Positions 10,959 through 22,290 of a stretch of DNA of 64,000 nucleotides are shown one piece after another. The notes under the pieces are model-generated. The model made no database searches. It saw only the letters and a program-made list of their open reading frames with translations, and was not told the origin of the DNA. How positions within the stretch are numbered: position 1 is the first letter of the stretch; each line of letters begins with the position of its first letter. A program made the translations under genes and the position numbers. Source of the stretch: Brachionus rotundiformis (taxonomy: Eukaryota > Rotifera > Eurotatoria > Ploima > Brachionidae); assembly GCA_016802295.1 (NCBI GenBank), contig JAESIW010000020.1, positions 6,480,556-6,544,555 on the forward strand. The letters run 5' to 3'.

Positions 10959-12909
10959 GCAATAGACAATAAATATTTAATGAAAAGGATTTTTTTATAG
11001 TAAATAAATAAATTTAAGAAATTTATAAAAAAAAAAAGCTGGAAGTTATCATGTCGCATAGAGATTTAGATCAACATTTGATCGTCCAGCTAAATAAAAT
11101 TTACAAAAAATCTCTTTTTCTTTTTAATAATGAATTAATAATTATGATAAAAATAATCTTTGATAATGATTAAGGAAATAATATATAAAATTGCTGTGGT
11201 GAATCCGTCCAGGAAATATTCTAAAAAACAATATTTGATAATTTCTTAAGAACGTTCGCTCTGCCTCGGTCAAATCTCAGCTTTCAGCAGGTCAGCTTTC
11301 TCTTTCGATTCAAGTTATTCCACAATGAATTTTCATATTTCTTGAATAGATTTTTTATTATAGTTTTGTCTAATAAGTTAACTGAAAATTTGAACCAATG
11401 TTGTTTATCTTATTTTAATAATATAAAAATTTTAAATAAATAAATAAAAAAAAACTTCCTTAGAAATTTTATGTAGTTTTAAAATTTAACTTCTTGAATT
11501 TTTTAAGATATTTGGCAAAAATCAAAAATTTAAAAAAATAAAATAAAAAAAAATAAAAGCATTTTGATATATCAAAACCTATTTCGATTTATTTTTAGGT
11601 TTATATTGACTAATTAAAAAAAATAAGCAATTACCGCATTTAGTTTCTTTGTCTAAAAGAAGAGGGAATTTGTACTCAAATCGTATACAGTAGTCCCTTT
11701 GAGACAATTCCAGAGCGAGCTCAGAAGATGCAAAAGGATCATTTTTTTTTGGATTATTATCATTTAATTCTTTTTAATTCATAATGATTATCATTAGAAT
11801 TGTTAAGTCGACCGATTTTTAACATGAGCAGTTCAATTAACATTAATCCTGATATTGGTGATATTGAACAAATGATCGAATAATTAAGATTTTAAAAGTT
11901 GCTTGGTTTATCTATCGAAGTAAGTGGCAATTAAAGCAATTATTTATTCAATTTCTTCTCTTATTTCCAATTGAAAAGTAAAATCATTTGCATCCAAATT
12001 GCCCAGTCTCAAATGTTGAACAATTTTTATCAAGAGTAAAACAAAAGATTTTTGCTTAAATAAATTTTTGCAATACTATATAATTGTTTTTTTAATTTAA
12101 TTTTTATTATAATATTTGAAGAAATAAATTTTAACAAAAATTCATAAATTTCTGAAATCTTAATTTTTGCACACGACGTTATTTTTTAAAAAATATAAAA
12201 ATATGAAAATGTAAAAATGTAAAATTTTCAACATTTTGCCATTAGATAAATGACCTAAAAGTATCCATAAAAGGATCCTGTTTTAGCAAATTAATACCTA
12301 ATAAAGTACATAAAAGTCTTGGTTTGCTTTTAGTTTAAATACATTTAAATAATTTCATTAATAAAACTAAACAACTGCATAAAGGACATAAAGGGAACAT
12401 GATTCATAAAGTAATATAAAAAAGCAAACTAGGTTTTAATGACGTCGTTGACAATAGATGGCGAATCCAGCGAAGTGTCATCTAGTTTAAACAGAGTGAC
12501 TATAGGAAAAAAAAATTTGAAACCAGCTATATCTAATGTTTTTTTGTTATTAATATATAATATATATCATAAAAATGATATGATTATTTATTAATTTCGA
12601 AAAGGCTTCAGTATTTTTTTATTTAATTATTTTATAAAACAAAATTGTATTTAAATGGAAATTTTAAACGAACAATTAATTTCTATTAATTAATTTAAAA
12701 AAATAAAATTTATAATTAATTAATTTTGATTTGCTATTTTGTTATTTTTGTAACTATTTTTTAATATCTGTCAAAATTAATAAAAAAAAAAAGCTTTAGC
12801 ATTTTTTTACTGTCTTAATTAATTTTAAAAAAATTATTTTCTTATAAGTATATCTAAAAAATTAATATATAAATTCTTTTTTAAAACAATTTCTTGATAT
12901 TTTCATAAA
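10959..12909. other. Intergenic between the WD40 gene and receptor A
   Basis: AT-rich, no supported gene. A small inverted repeat (AGCTGGA to TCCAGCT) spans 11037-11092. The last ~150 bases before 12910 match those before the paralogous receptor at 24323, so the duplication carried the proximal promoter. Confidence 0.5.
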
Positions 12910-15150
12910 ATGAATATTAATTTTTTGATACCAATTTTGATAGTCGTTTTAAGCGGATCTGTTTTTGCGCAAGAAATTGAAGCTATTCAATACAAATATG
13001 TCAAAATTAAAAGACCCAATACGTTGACATTTAGTGGCTTTGATAATTTTTCCCAGCTAAATATAAAATCTTTGGACATGGTTTTTAAAAATACTCTTTT
13101 CATCATTAATTTTATACCAATTCGAAAAATACATTTAGATTTTTTTCTTGTGATTAGAAAGAATGATTCTGAATATAGAAATTTAATAATTAAATTTTTC
13201 TTTATTAGTTCAATCAGCATTTATAAACCTATAATTATACCAAAAGATCCAAAACAACAACTTATGTCATTAGTTTTTTTTCATTCCAAATTAAAGTCAC
13301 TCGATGAATGCAGCTTTAACCGGTCTCTTAATTCAAGCTTTGGCAAATATTTGCTTTCAATCGAATTTGCATTCAGTGTCAAGTACTTTCCAAATACATG
13401 TCCATTATTTTTAGCTCATTCAAATTTAAATGAGTTAAAATTTAATGGTTTGGCAGACTGTTTTCTCAAAAAAAACATGATCTCTTTTGACCAAACAATT
13501 GAACCACGCCAATTAAATACTTTTTTTAAAAATATAAATTTTGATTTTTTCAAAGGTTCAGTTAGAAAAAGCCTAATCTTATTTACAAATTGTTCAAATT
13601 TATATTTTAATGGACTGATTGACTATATTGATGCAGATGCACTTGAATCATTAAATTGTCCAGTTATAAATATAGATATGAACCAAAAGCTCTTGATGAA
13701 TGGATTCAGTTGGTTGAAAGAAATTAACAAAAATGTTATGGTAAATTTGAGTAATCGAAGTGAACTGGAAAATAACATGGATAAAATTGTCATTGTCTTT
13801 TTAAATTTCGATAATTTTTTTTATCAATATTACAGCTATCCTGACGAGGATTTTTGCTTTTTCAAGAATATGCCTGAGCAAAGGATGGTCTTTGTTTTGC
13901 CAAAGTACAATTACAATTATGGAAAGTGTTCATGTCTTCTTATTTGGATTTATAAATACAGACCTAAATCAGTATTACCTATTTGTAATTTACCACATGA
14001 AATGAAAAATTCAATAGCCAAGTGCCAATTCGATTTATTAGTTAATAAATGTAATAAAAAATTTGAATTCAATTCTAATTCTGTTATTGTCTATTATTTT
14101 GAAAATTTTTATTTTTTTATCTTAATTTTAAAACTAATTTTTGCAATAATTGCACTAATTACAAACACTTTAAACGCCATCATACTAATTAAAATATATA
14201 AAAATTCCAATTTGGACAAAAATTCCACTATTACAAAAGCAATGCTCATGAATTCAATGGTAAATTTGGTTTATGTTTTGATAGAAATATTCCATATTTC
14301 AACTAGATGTGTTTCTTCCAATTCTGTTTTTTGTTCACCAATACATACAAAAATTTTCACCCAAATAATGGAAATCTATTTGGCTAAATTTGGTAAAAAT
14401 GTTGTCAAATTGTTGTCAAATGTATTGCACTTGCTGGTATCTGCCAAGAGACTAATGACTCTAAATTCCTTTTTTAAGAACAGCTTAACTAGTTTATATA
14501 AAAGACAATTCATTAAAATATTCGGTATAATTATCTTAATATTCTATCTAATCAATGAACTAGTATCGACTATATTAATGAATATATTAAATACTGATTT
14601 GGTAAATAAAAATGAGGTAAATAACTACGTTGAATATCCAAATACCAATTCTTTTTTTCTAACTTATTCTGTGCCGCTTATACCGGTCTTTTTTTCTAGT
14701 GTAATTAAATTCAATGTTATTTTTATATTCTATATTATTAATTTTTTATTTAATCGTTTATTGTGCACAATATTTTTCTTTCTGATTGAATTTAAACTTT
14801 TTTTTGATTTTCGATTATTACTAATTAAAAAAGAAATCTTGAATTTGAAAAAGTTAGTATCCAAAAAATCGAGACAAGATAAAACTCTAAAAGCTATTCT
14901 AATTAATATGATATTTGTTACAATTTTTAGAGCTGTTGAGATACTCATATTTTGCTTTATTATCTATCAGAAATCAACTGGCTTATTATCTTTCATGAAT
15001 ATATGCTATAAATATAGAAAGGCTTGTACTATTATACAAGAATTTTCCGATCTATTCTTTTTGATACCAATTTCGGCAAATACAATTTTTTATTTTTATA
15101 TTGATATTCAATTTAGTGAATTTTGTAGAAAATTTTTTAGACGAAATTAA
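12910..15150 (+). CDS. Large-ectodomain seven-helix receptor-like protein, copy A
   Basis: An intronless 746-residue protein with a signal peptide (about 1-20, ending VFA-QE), an ectodomain of roughly 380 residues with scattered cysteines and N-glycosylation sites but no recognised domain, then seven hydrophobic segments near 399-427, 443-465, 482-516, 533-557, 580-620, 661-688 and 708-733. TM7 contains NTIFY where rhodopsin-class receptors have NPxxY; no DRY motif is seen after TM3 (AKRLM instead). I infer a divergent, lineage-specific rhodopsin-like receptor; ligand and signalling are unknown. Copy B (24323-26563) is nearly identical over long blocks, and a broken third copy lies at 36345-37113. 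It sits 2 kb downstream of the secreted WD40 gene in the same orientation. Confidence 0.8.
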   Translation: MNINFLIPILIVVLSGSVFAQEIEAIQYKYVKIKRPNTLTFSGFDNFSQLNIKSLDMVFKNTLFIINFIPIRKIHLDFFLVIRKNDSEYRNLIIKFFFISSISIYKPIIIPKDPKQQLMSLVFFHSKLKSLDECSFNRSLNSSFGKYLLSIEFAFSVKYFPNTCPLFLAHSNLNELKFNGLADCFLKKNMISFDQTIEPRQLNTFFKNINFDFFKGSVRKSLILFTNCSNLYFNGLIDYIDADALESLNCPVINIDMNQKLLMNGFSWLKEINKNVMVNLSNRSELENNMDKIVIVFLNFDNFFYQYYSYPDEDFCFFKNMPEQRMVFVLPKYNYNYGKCSCLLIWIYKYRPKSVLPICNLPHEMKNSIAKCQFDLLVNKCNKKFEFNSNSVIVYYFENFYFFILILKLIFAIIALITNTLNAIILIKIYKNSNLDKNSTITKAMLMNSMVNLVYVLIEIFHISTRCVSSNSVFCSPIHTKIFTQIMEIYLAKFGKNVVKLLSNVLHLLVSAKRLMTLNSFFKNSLTSLYKRQFIKIFGIIILIFYLINELVSTILMNILNTDLVNKNEVNNYVEYPNTNSFFLTYSVPLIPVFFSSVIKFNVIFIFYIINFLFNRLLCTIFFFLIEFKLFFDFRLLLIKKEILNLKKLVSKKSRQDKTLKAILINMIFVTIFRAVEILIFCFIIYQKSTGLLSFMNICYKYRKACTIIQEFSDLFFLIPISANTIFYFYIDIQFSEFCRKFFRRN

Positions 15151-16639
15151 AAAAATTATTAAATTATTTAAATAATTATATTTCTCTTTTATTTTTTTTA
15201 CTTATTGTTTTTTCAATCTTTTGATGTTGACCAAAAGATTGGGATTTTATGCGTGTCCAAGCGGCTTTTTCTCTTTTCATTGTTTTTTAAAATAACAATT
15301 GATGAGTCTTTGCTAAATGAATTTATTCTTAGTCGACTAAATTTTAGCCAAAATTTATCTCTGATCATCAGAGAAAATAAGTCAAGTTGACTTATCTTTA
15401 GTTAACAAATTATATGTAAACTAAAATTCAGTTAATTAGAGTTAGTAAAGGTATGATAATTAAAAAAAAATAAAATTCTTTAATTAGTTCAGATAAAAGT
15501 CACAACTTATAGGATAAGACAGATAAATGGAAAGAAAAAATCGATTGTTAATAGAGACATGTTTAAGAAGTGCTTAATGAAAGACAGAAAAACGAAGTAT
15601 CAAATTTGCAGACTCAAGGTACCACAGTTGATGAGATTAACAAGAAGAAAATTAAATAGGGCTATGGCTGGAAGATTGGTTCAAATTTTGAAATCAGTTT
15701 CATAACTAATCATGGGATTAGTTTTCAAAATTCTTATTTATGTAAAGCTTTTGGTTTGTTTTGCATAACTAGAGACTTATTTCTTGCGTTTATTAGATAA
15801 TCATATTTTTAAATTTTTAAATAAAAATCGAAAAATATATTAAATTTGTCCATCTTAAACCTAAAAAAAAAACAACACCAACTATCTACAATGTGCTAGC
15901 GCAAAGCTTTGTGAAGAACACATTGAAAAAAAACATGGCAATATGGTGAACTTTGGGCATAGTGGGGCATGGTACTAAACATTATTCAATAAAAAAATCA
16001 GTATAGCTTTGGCGGAAAACGCTATTTAAAAAGAGTAGCCTACCATTATATTTACCCAAGAAATTGACATTCTCAAAAAGTTGGAAAATATTCGTAAAGA
16101 TTTTATGTTTGTAATGTCATCAATGTTTCCTTCAAAGCACTGTTTTTCTATTTCAAACTTAACAATAGATAATGAACGAGTATTGATCCATATACAGTAG
16201 AGAAGCTTCTATTAAATAATATTTTTGGATCATTTAAATTCTTTTAAACTTTATTCATTTTCTATTGAGAAAAGAAAATTTAAAAAATTTTTCAACAAGT
16301 GTGTCACACCTGTCCCACCGAAAGTCCCAGACATCAAATCAGCTATAAACATTTTTTATTTTTTTAAAAAAAAATTTTTTCAAATTTTATTTTAAATTTT
16401 TTATTTAGCAATTTATTTTAACTTTTACTAACTAATCAGTTTTTATTTTCAAATAGTAAATGGTTTTTATAAATGGTATAAGACAAAACTATGTTTTAAT
16501 GATAAAAGCAACTTAACTGAGGCGTTTTTTTTGTAAGATTTAATAATTAGATTTAATGAGGTAGTGATTTTATAATTAAATATTTTTTTTTAACTTATTT
16601 TTTAAATTTTCAAGCTAATCGAACAATTTATCAATAAAA
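15151..16639. other. Intergenic, nothing recognised
   Basis: AT-rich. A 50-codon basic open frame at 15559-15710 (MFKKCLMKDRKTKYQICRLK) resembles no family I know and is not called as a gene. Confidence 0.5.
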
Positions 16640-16975
16640 ATGATAGGAAAAATAATTTTTTATCATGATCATTTTAAATTTATTGTAGCTTCCATATTTT
16701 TAGACCAAAATCTATCCTTTCCTATTATCTTATTTTACCAAAATGATTGTGATTTGAGCAGTTCAGAAAATGAGTCCAATCCCGAGCAAGCAGTAGTCGA
16801 ACAAGAGCCTCCTAGCGATTCAAACATTGAGAAAGAATATGTTACTGAAGCTACAGTCCAAGCTACACTCGAAGCTACAGTCCAAGCTACACTCGAAGCT
16901 ACAGTGGATTTACCAAGAAAACGAGGAAGACCAAAGAAATCAACAACTCAGGGAAAAAAAACAAAAATAAATTAA
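16640..16975 (+). CDS. Hypothetical AT-hook protein or exon
   Basis: A 111-codon frame. The first 40 codons look like translated AT-rich DNA. The rest is acidic, then has an eight-residue tandem repeat EATVQATL (24-nt unit, two and a half copies, 16847-16907), then the AT-hook RKRGRPKK close to the stop. A plausible 3' splice site (GATTTGAGCAG, ending 16761) suggests the real exon starts at 16762 and that the N-terminal exons are elsewhere or lost. AT-hooks bind the minor groove of AT-rich DNA. It could also be the tail of a transposon protein, since repeats and LINE debris follow at once. Confidence 0.35.
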   Translation: MIGKIIFYHDHFKFIVASIFLDQNLSFPIILFYQNDCDLSSSENESNPEQAVVEQEPPSDSNIEKEYVTEATVQATLEATVQATLEATVDLPRKRGRPKKSTTQGKKTKIN

Positions 16976-16994
16976 TCCTTTTTATTTTTTTATA

Positions 16995-17225
16995 TTTTGT
17001 CATTTAAATAAATATTTTCGTCATTAAAATTAGTTTTTTTTGTCCATAAATAAGGTTTTATTTTGTCAGTGAAAAATTATAAAAAAGTCAACTTAATATA
17101 TAATTTTGTCAGTCGTTTAGTTTTTTTGTCAGAATAATTAGTTTTATATAGTCAGCTAAAACAAATTAAATTAGTCACCACTTTTAGTTATTTTTGTCAT
17201 CTTAAAAAAAATTTAATTTGTCACC
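16995..17225. repeat. Irregular array of TTTGTCA-like motifs
   Basis: About ten GTCA cores, most preceded by a T-run (TTTTGTCAG or similar), all in the same orientation, are spread over 230 bases. Spacing is uneven. Function unknown; it may be the subterminal region of an element. Confidence 0.45.
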
Positions 17226-17499
17226 CCGGAAAAATATAAGCCTTATCAAAAAATCTTATTCAATTAAATTAAAGAGTTTTGTTTTGAATTTTGCTCTTAT
17301 GAATTCATAAAATTCTTTAATCAACCTAATTAAGAATTAAATATTTTGATCTCTAACAAATAATTTATAAGTTGGAGACTTATTTACTAACACCTATATA
17401 TATGAAAAATATATTTTTTAGTATTAAAATTAATTGATTGTTTCATTCATGGGCAACTCAAAGATTGCCAGGCAAGAAATCTCAATGTTAAACGCAAAC

Positions 17500-18171
17500 G
17501 ATAACAGAGTTGGATAACAGAAACTACTGAGCGCAATCTTGGTGTAATGGTGAATAACAAACTCAAATGGAATGATCAAATTGATAGCTGTGTTATAAAA
17601 GCTAATAACATGCTTGGTATGCTTAAGAAAATATTTGAGTATTGGGATGCTCATTCTTTTCTCCAACTTAACAAAACATACGTTAGACCCCATTTTGAAT
17701 ACCGTGTGCCTGCTTGGAATTCTTATTTAAAAAGGATATATTTCGACCAGTACAAAGACGAGCAACGAAACTTGTTCCACATATAAGAAGTTTGAATTAT
17801 GAGGAAAGGTTAGCTAATTTAGGATTGGAAACTCTAAAAGAAAGGCGAGAGAGTCTGATTCAATTTTATAAAATTCAAAACAAATATAATCATGTCAATT
17901 GGCATTATGATGCGGAATTTATGAGTTCAGTTAATAACGAAGGACCAAGCGGAGGAGTAAGAGGAACAAAGCATCGCATTCGCTCTCACCTAACAAAATG
18001 CGAAGCAAGGCGTAACTTTCTATCTAATCGAGTAGTGATATGGAATATGTTGCCAACGTCGGTTGTCACAGCAAGTTCGGTTAACCAGTTCAAGAACAGA
18101 CTAGATGATGTCGGTAGAAATAATAAAAAATGAAGAGTCTACTATAGCAGGACTAATATAGTCTTCCTGCT
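17500..18171 (+). mobile_element. Truncated CR1/L2-like LINE with 3' hairpin
   Basis: One frame from about 17515 reads ITETTERNLGVMVNNKLKW and continues to VRPHFEY. A frameshift near 17714-17740 moves to a second frame (RRATKLVPHIRSLNYEERL, then FLSNRVVIWNMLPTSVV) that stops at 18133. These are the region after RT and the C-terminal tail. Just after the stop, AGCAGGA (18146-18152) pairs with TCCTGCT (18165-18171), followed by an ATT-rich tail. The element is 5' truncated and frameshifted. Confidence 0.87.
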
Positions 18172-18224
18172 TTGTCATTTTAGATTAACTAAATTGACCG
18201 TAGAATATAAACCATTATTATTCA

Positions 18225-18620
18225 ATTGGCGAGAAAAATCTATTAATTATTTTTAACTAACCAAATTTCTTCAAACTATCTAAATTCTTCCTTCTCTTTT
18301 TCATAAAATTTTAAATAAAATGTTTATATTCTTTCATTTCAATATTTAAATTTGGAAACGAATAAAAAGTTTGATTCTATGGAAAATATCTCAATAAGAA
18401 TAATTAGCGCTTCATTCGATTGATATAAAGATGCGACACTTTACTTACTGAAAGAGTAAGATTGTTGTCATGTCTTTTTTAAATATTTTCTTATAGAATA
18501 ATATGAAGCACCAACTATCCTCGTAAACATTTCTTTTAACATGGCGAGCGGGTTGTGATTTTCCGTCCAGTACAACCATTTTGAAAGTAATTTATATATG
18601 TAGTATATTAACAGGTAATA
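18225..18620 (-). repeat. Dispersed repeat, inverse copy of 37500-37860
   Basis: Read on the minus strand this matches 37500-37860 over about 350 bases with many substitutions. Both contain a short open stretch starting MV(V/L)LD with HVKR further on, so it may descend from a coding element. No family recognised. Confidence 0.7.
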
Positions 18621-18647
18621 GATTTAGTTTACATTAAAATGTCGGTT

Positions 18648-18892
18648 TTGTGAAGTTCAGTACAAAAGAACAGAACAAAGTTTAAAAAAATGAAATTACT
18701 TTTTTTCTAAAAGTTTAAAATTAATTCTGTGAATGCAGAATGATGCAACATTCAAAGTTGCATCAAATATCTTTGTGTGCTAATTTTGCAGAGTTCAGCA
18801 GAAATTAAATTTCAATATAATCGAGTGTAGTGCATTTTGCAGAGATTTTACACATTTTTGAATTTCACGATTTTGAATTTCACAAAACCTAA
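18648..18892. repeat. Possible short inverted-repeat element
   Basis: GGTTTTGTGAAGTTCA near 18649 is mirrored by TGAATTTCACAAAACC near 18876. Arms are 16 bases with one mismatch. Weak evidence for a MITE. Confidence 0.3.
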
Positions 18893-19735
18893 AATGTCCC
18901 AATGAGAAAATTTATACCAATTGTAGGTTCAAAACAGTTGTCACTGAATACAAATCAAAATATTTGACAGTTCCATTACAGATACAGAACATTTTTGTAT
19001 TAGTATAAGCATTCCAAATTTATCGAGTGTGACTACCAACTTGTCAAGTCTACTTACAAACTGGAAAAACAAAATGTGATCAAAATAAACTTTTTGGTAT
19101 CGAGCTTCAGTTAGGTTAAAGATTTTTTGGAATCGAATTGAAAAGTTTACCGGCTTATGGCTTGAACATTGCTCGGATGGTACAGAGAATTTGGCATCAT
19201 ACCTCATACAAACGATGCTGACATTAGCTTACATGCAGACCAATTTGATGCAATTGCAAAGGTTTTTCTAAAATGATTAATTTTCGAAAAAATATGGTTT
19301 TTATTTTAATTATAAATTTTTTGAATTTGATATTTTGGTGAAAATATAATAAATTGATAAATTTTATCTTAAGGAGGATTATTATTCTATACAAAATATG
19401 TCATTTGTTTTTGTTGCTACGAAAAAAAAAAAACTGAATCAGTCAATACTGGCAACCATATACACAAAATATGTCATATTTTATATAATAGATTTTTGGT
19501 GCTCCTGATTCCTAATTGAATACTTTGTTGCAATTAATATGAAATTGAGTAAATATCAAGAGCTTAAATTTAGTTTTTGAAGTTGATCAGTTTGAACAAA
19601 ATTGTTTATTTGGAAATATTTCCTTAACCTTAATTTAATTCAAATTTCTAATTTTTATATAAGTCTAGTTAATAAATTGATAATTTTAAAGCCAATCTCT
19701 CATATAAGATTTTTTTTTCAATTCAAATTTATCAT
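18893..19735. other. Intergenic, downstream of the galactosyltransferase
   Basis: AT-rich. An 88-codon minus-strand frame at 18941-19207 has no recognisable features and is not called. ACAAAATATGTCAT occurs twice, about 75 bases apart (near 19390 and 19465). Confidence 0.4.
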
Positions 19736-20698
19736 TTATTCTTTTTGTTCAGATTTTAAAAATAAATTCCATATATTTTGGAAATTATGATGATTAGTAA
19801 ATGCAAACAATTTGAATTTCTCATGATGACCAATTGATGACAAATTTTGGCGAGTTTTGTACCAATAGAGATTGTTCAAGGCGATAAATTTAGCTTTGAC
19901 TCTTTTTGCCAATACACCGACATAAATGTCTTCGAAGCGAAAAAATTGAGTGTTCAACGACATTTGGTATAACTTGGCAGCTAGATCGGTAGTAAACATG
20001 TAAGCTGGACCTTGGTGATAAGAAGGATAGTATTTACCCTTTATTTCTTGCTCATCAATGAACCATTTAGAACTTTTGTATCTTATAATGGGGGCATTTT
20101 GTTGCAGACTTCCCAAGTAGGTATTCTTATCTTTTCCAGAGTGAAGCTTCTTATTTAAAAAATTGATCAAAATTGGCGTATTGACGACTACGTCATCATC
20201 TATTTTGAGAGTAAACTTAGAATTGGAACAGTGTATGGAAACCCATTTAAGTCCCATTATTGTCTTCAAAGTCAAATTGTTATATGCATCCATAAAATCT
20301 TCCTGAACAATATCACCATAAATTCTACTTTCGTTGACAAGCATCAAGTTAGTAGTTTTGTTGATGCTCAGCCCTACCAAGAAGACAGCACGTAATGAAG
20401 GAAAGATCTTTGAGTTTGCCCAAGTATTTCTAATTAGATTTCTATGCTCAAAACTGCTGGGTGATATGCACACAAAAGCAACCATCAACAAATCATTTGA
20501 GCATATGCTCTTGCCAGGATTAATCAAATAATTGAAATTATGTGGATTGTCATTGGACCTAAGATCTGCCACCAATGTCTTATCAATCTCTTTTGTAAAA
20601 TCACCTTCTTTATCTATTGTTTCTGAAGCATACAATGTAAATAAGATAAACAGAGTTATTCCTAACAAATAAAATAAATATTTTAATCTAATTCGCAT
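19736..20698 (-). CDS. Beta-1,3-galactosyltransferase-like enzyme (GT31)
   Basis: An intronless 320-residue type II membrane protein: short cytoplasmic N terminus, signal anchor at about 7-24, lumenal catalytic domain. Hallmarks of the GT31 family appear in order: RNLIRNTWA, EDFMDAYNNLTLKT, the metal-binding DxD region KIDDDVVVN, YPSYHQGPAYMFT and FEDIYVGVLAKR. Such Golgi enzymes transfer galactose or GlcNAc from the UDP-sugar onto glycan chains in a beta-1,3 linkage. The acceptor cannot be read from sequence. Length is normal for the family and no key motif is missing. The stop codon overlaps an AATAAA on the coding strand. Its opposite orientation suggests it is independent of the duplicated block around it. 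Confidence 0.92.
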   Translation of the reverse strand: MRIRLKYLFYLLGITLFILFTLYASETIDKEGDFTKEIDKTLVADLRSNDNPHNFNYLINPGKSICSNDLLMVAFVCISPSSFEHRNLIRNTWANSKIFPSLRAVFLVGLSINKTTNLMLVNESRIYGDIVQEDFMDAYNNLTLKTIMGLKWVSIHCSNSKFTLKIDDDVVVNTPILINFLNKKLHSGKDKNTYLGSLQQNAPIIRYKSSKWFIDEQEIKGKYYPSYHQGPAYMFTTDLAAKLYQMSLNTQFFRFEDIYVGVLAKRVKAKFIALNNLYWYKTRQNLSSIGHHEKFKLFAFTNHHNFQNIWNLFLKSEQKE

Positions 20699-21224
20699 TT
20701 TAGATATTCATTAAAATCAAAGTCATCTTTGGGTATCTAGTAGAAATTGCCACGAGGATACATTATTGAAACATGGTTATTTAATAGGCACATTTTATGT
20801 ATTTACTTGATGGTATTAAAAAATCAATCCTTTTATGATGTGTTGGTATCACATTGCACTGTGGATCAATTGAAATCAAATCCTTATTTAATTTTTTTTT
20901 TAATTTAAAAAATGTGATTCTTTTAATTCTGTTTACTTTGAAAAAAATTAGATAAACATTTAATTTAGGTAAGTATTTGGTTTTTTTGCCAGAAATAATT
21001 CAATATCACTATATTTGTCCTTTTTTCGTCTTCTTATTTAAAATTGGTAATTAGAACAGTCTCTTTATCTTTAATTTGTTTGTATTTGAATCAAATTGTT
21101 TAATGATAAAATAATGTGTATGAGATATATTTATTTCACTGGATCGACTGTATTCTCTTGGGAACATACACCAAGCATCTTCAGACAATCTCATGTAATC
21201 TTGAGGTAATGTGTCAAGCATTCA
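20699..21224. other. Intergenic, upstream of the galactosyltransferase
   Basis: AT-rich; expected promoter region of the minus-strand gene. No motif recognised. Confidence 0.5.
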
Positions 21225-22290
21225 TTAATAATTATAATAATTATAATTGCTACGCTTATGCGTGAAGTCTGGATTAATCAGACTGTAAGCAATATTTTAG
21301 TGACTCAATATGTTATCTAGTTTGTTTTTGAATAAGTTAATTGTTTTCGATTCTATTACCTCATTTGTCAGTTTGTTCCAATCTTTAACAACCCTGTTAG
21401 TAAAAAAATAATACCTCGATAAACAATTTTTAGTAAGTTCTCTTCTTAGTCTGTATCGATTACCTCTTGTATTATATGATCCAAACCAAATCCAAATGTT
21501 CACTATACCAACTTATCTCGTCAAGTCCATTCATGAAATTGTACATTTGTATTAGATCACCGCGTCTCCTTCTTGTCGAAAGTGTTGTTAAGCTCAGTTT
21601 TTTGAGTCTTTCTGAATAACTTAGCTCACTAAATCCTCTAATGTTTCGTGTAACTCTTCTCTGTACTCTCTCAAGTGTATCAATATCTTATTCAGGTATG
21701 GATTCAAAACTGAGACTGCATATTCGAGATGGGGTCGAACGAGACTTTGTACATTTTTTTTATAATACTTGAATCACTTGAATCATGGTTACTGAAACCA
21801 TTTAATACTTGCCGAAGAATTCTGTTTGCTCTTGCCGATGAAGCACATATTTGCTTACACCATTTCATGTCGGTATTTACTATGATTCCTAAATCTTTCT
21901 GCTCAGAAGCCTTCGTCAATTTGTGGACTACATTTTCCTTTGATATGTAATAATCTGTTCTTGGGTTATTCCTACCAATATGCATTACTTCACATTTTTC
22001 AGTGTTGAGATTCATTGACTATTCACTACACCATCTGACAAGACTATTTATATCATCTTGCAAGTGTTCTATCTTTATCTTTTCATTTAATTTATTAAAT
22101 ATACAATATATCTTGCAGTCATCCGCTTAAGAGAGGATCCTCCACTGAATATTTCTGGAAGGTCATTTATATAAATAACAAAGAGAAGTGGACCAAGTAC
22201 AGAACCTTGAGGAAATCCACTTGTTACATCTAACCAATCCGATTTTGCATGATCAAGCACCACTTGTTGTTTCCTATAACTCATGAAGGA
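21225..22290 (-). mobile_element. Truncated CR1/L2-like LINE with RT remnants
   Basis: On the minus strand, in order: an RT block (TSGFPQGSVLGPLLFVIYIND, near 22225-22165); a frameshift; an ADDCKIY remnant of the catalytic YADD; MNLNTEKCEVMHIGRN and EQKDLGIIV (22015-21860); and the C-terminal tail FFTNRVVKDWNKLTNEVI (stop near 21297). After the stop come two hairpins, AGTCTG/CAGACT (21266-21284) and ACGC/GCGT (21252-21263), then an AAT-rich tail. It is frameshifted and dead. Confidence 0.9.

Noticed and set aside
15559..15710. Basic 50-codon frame
   Set aside because: Too short and without a family match.
18941..19207. 88-codon minus-strand frame
   Set aside because: No signal, domain or similarity recognised; AT-rich DNA gives many frames of this size.
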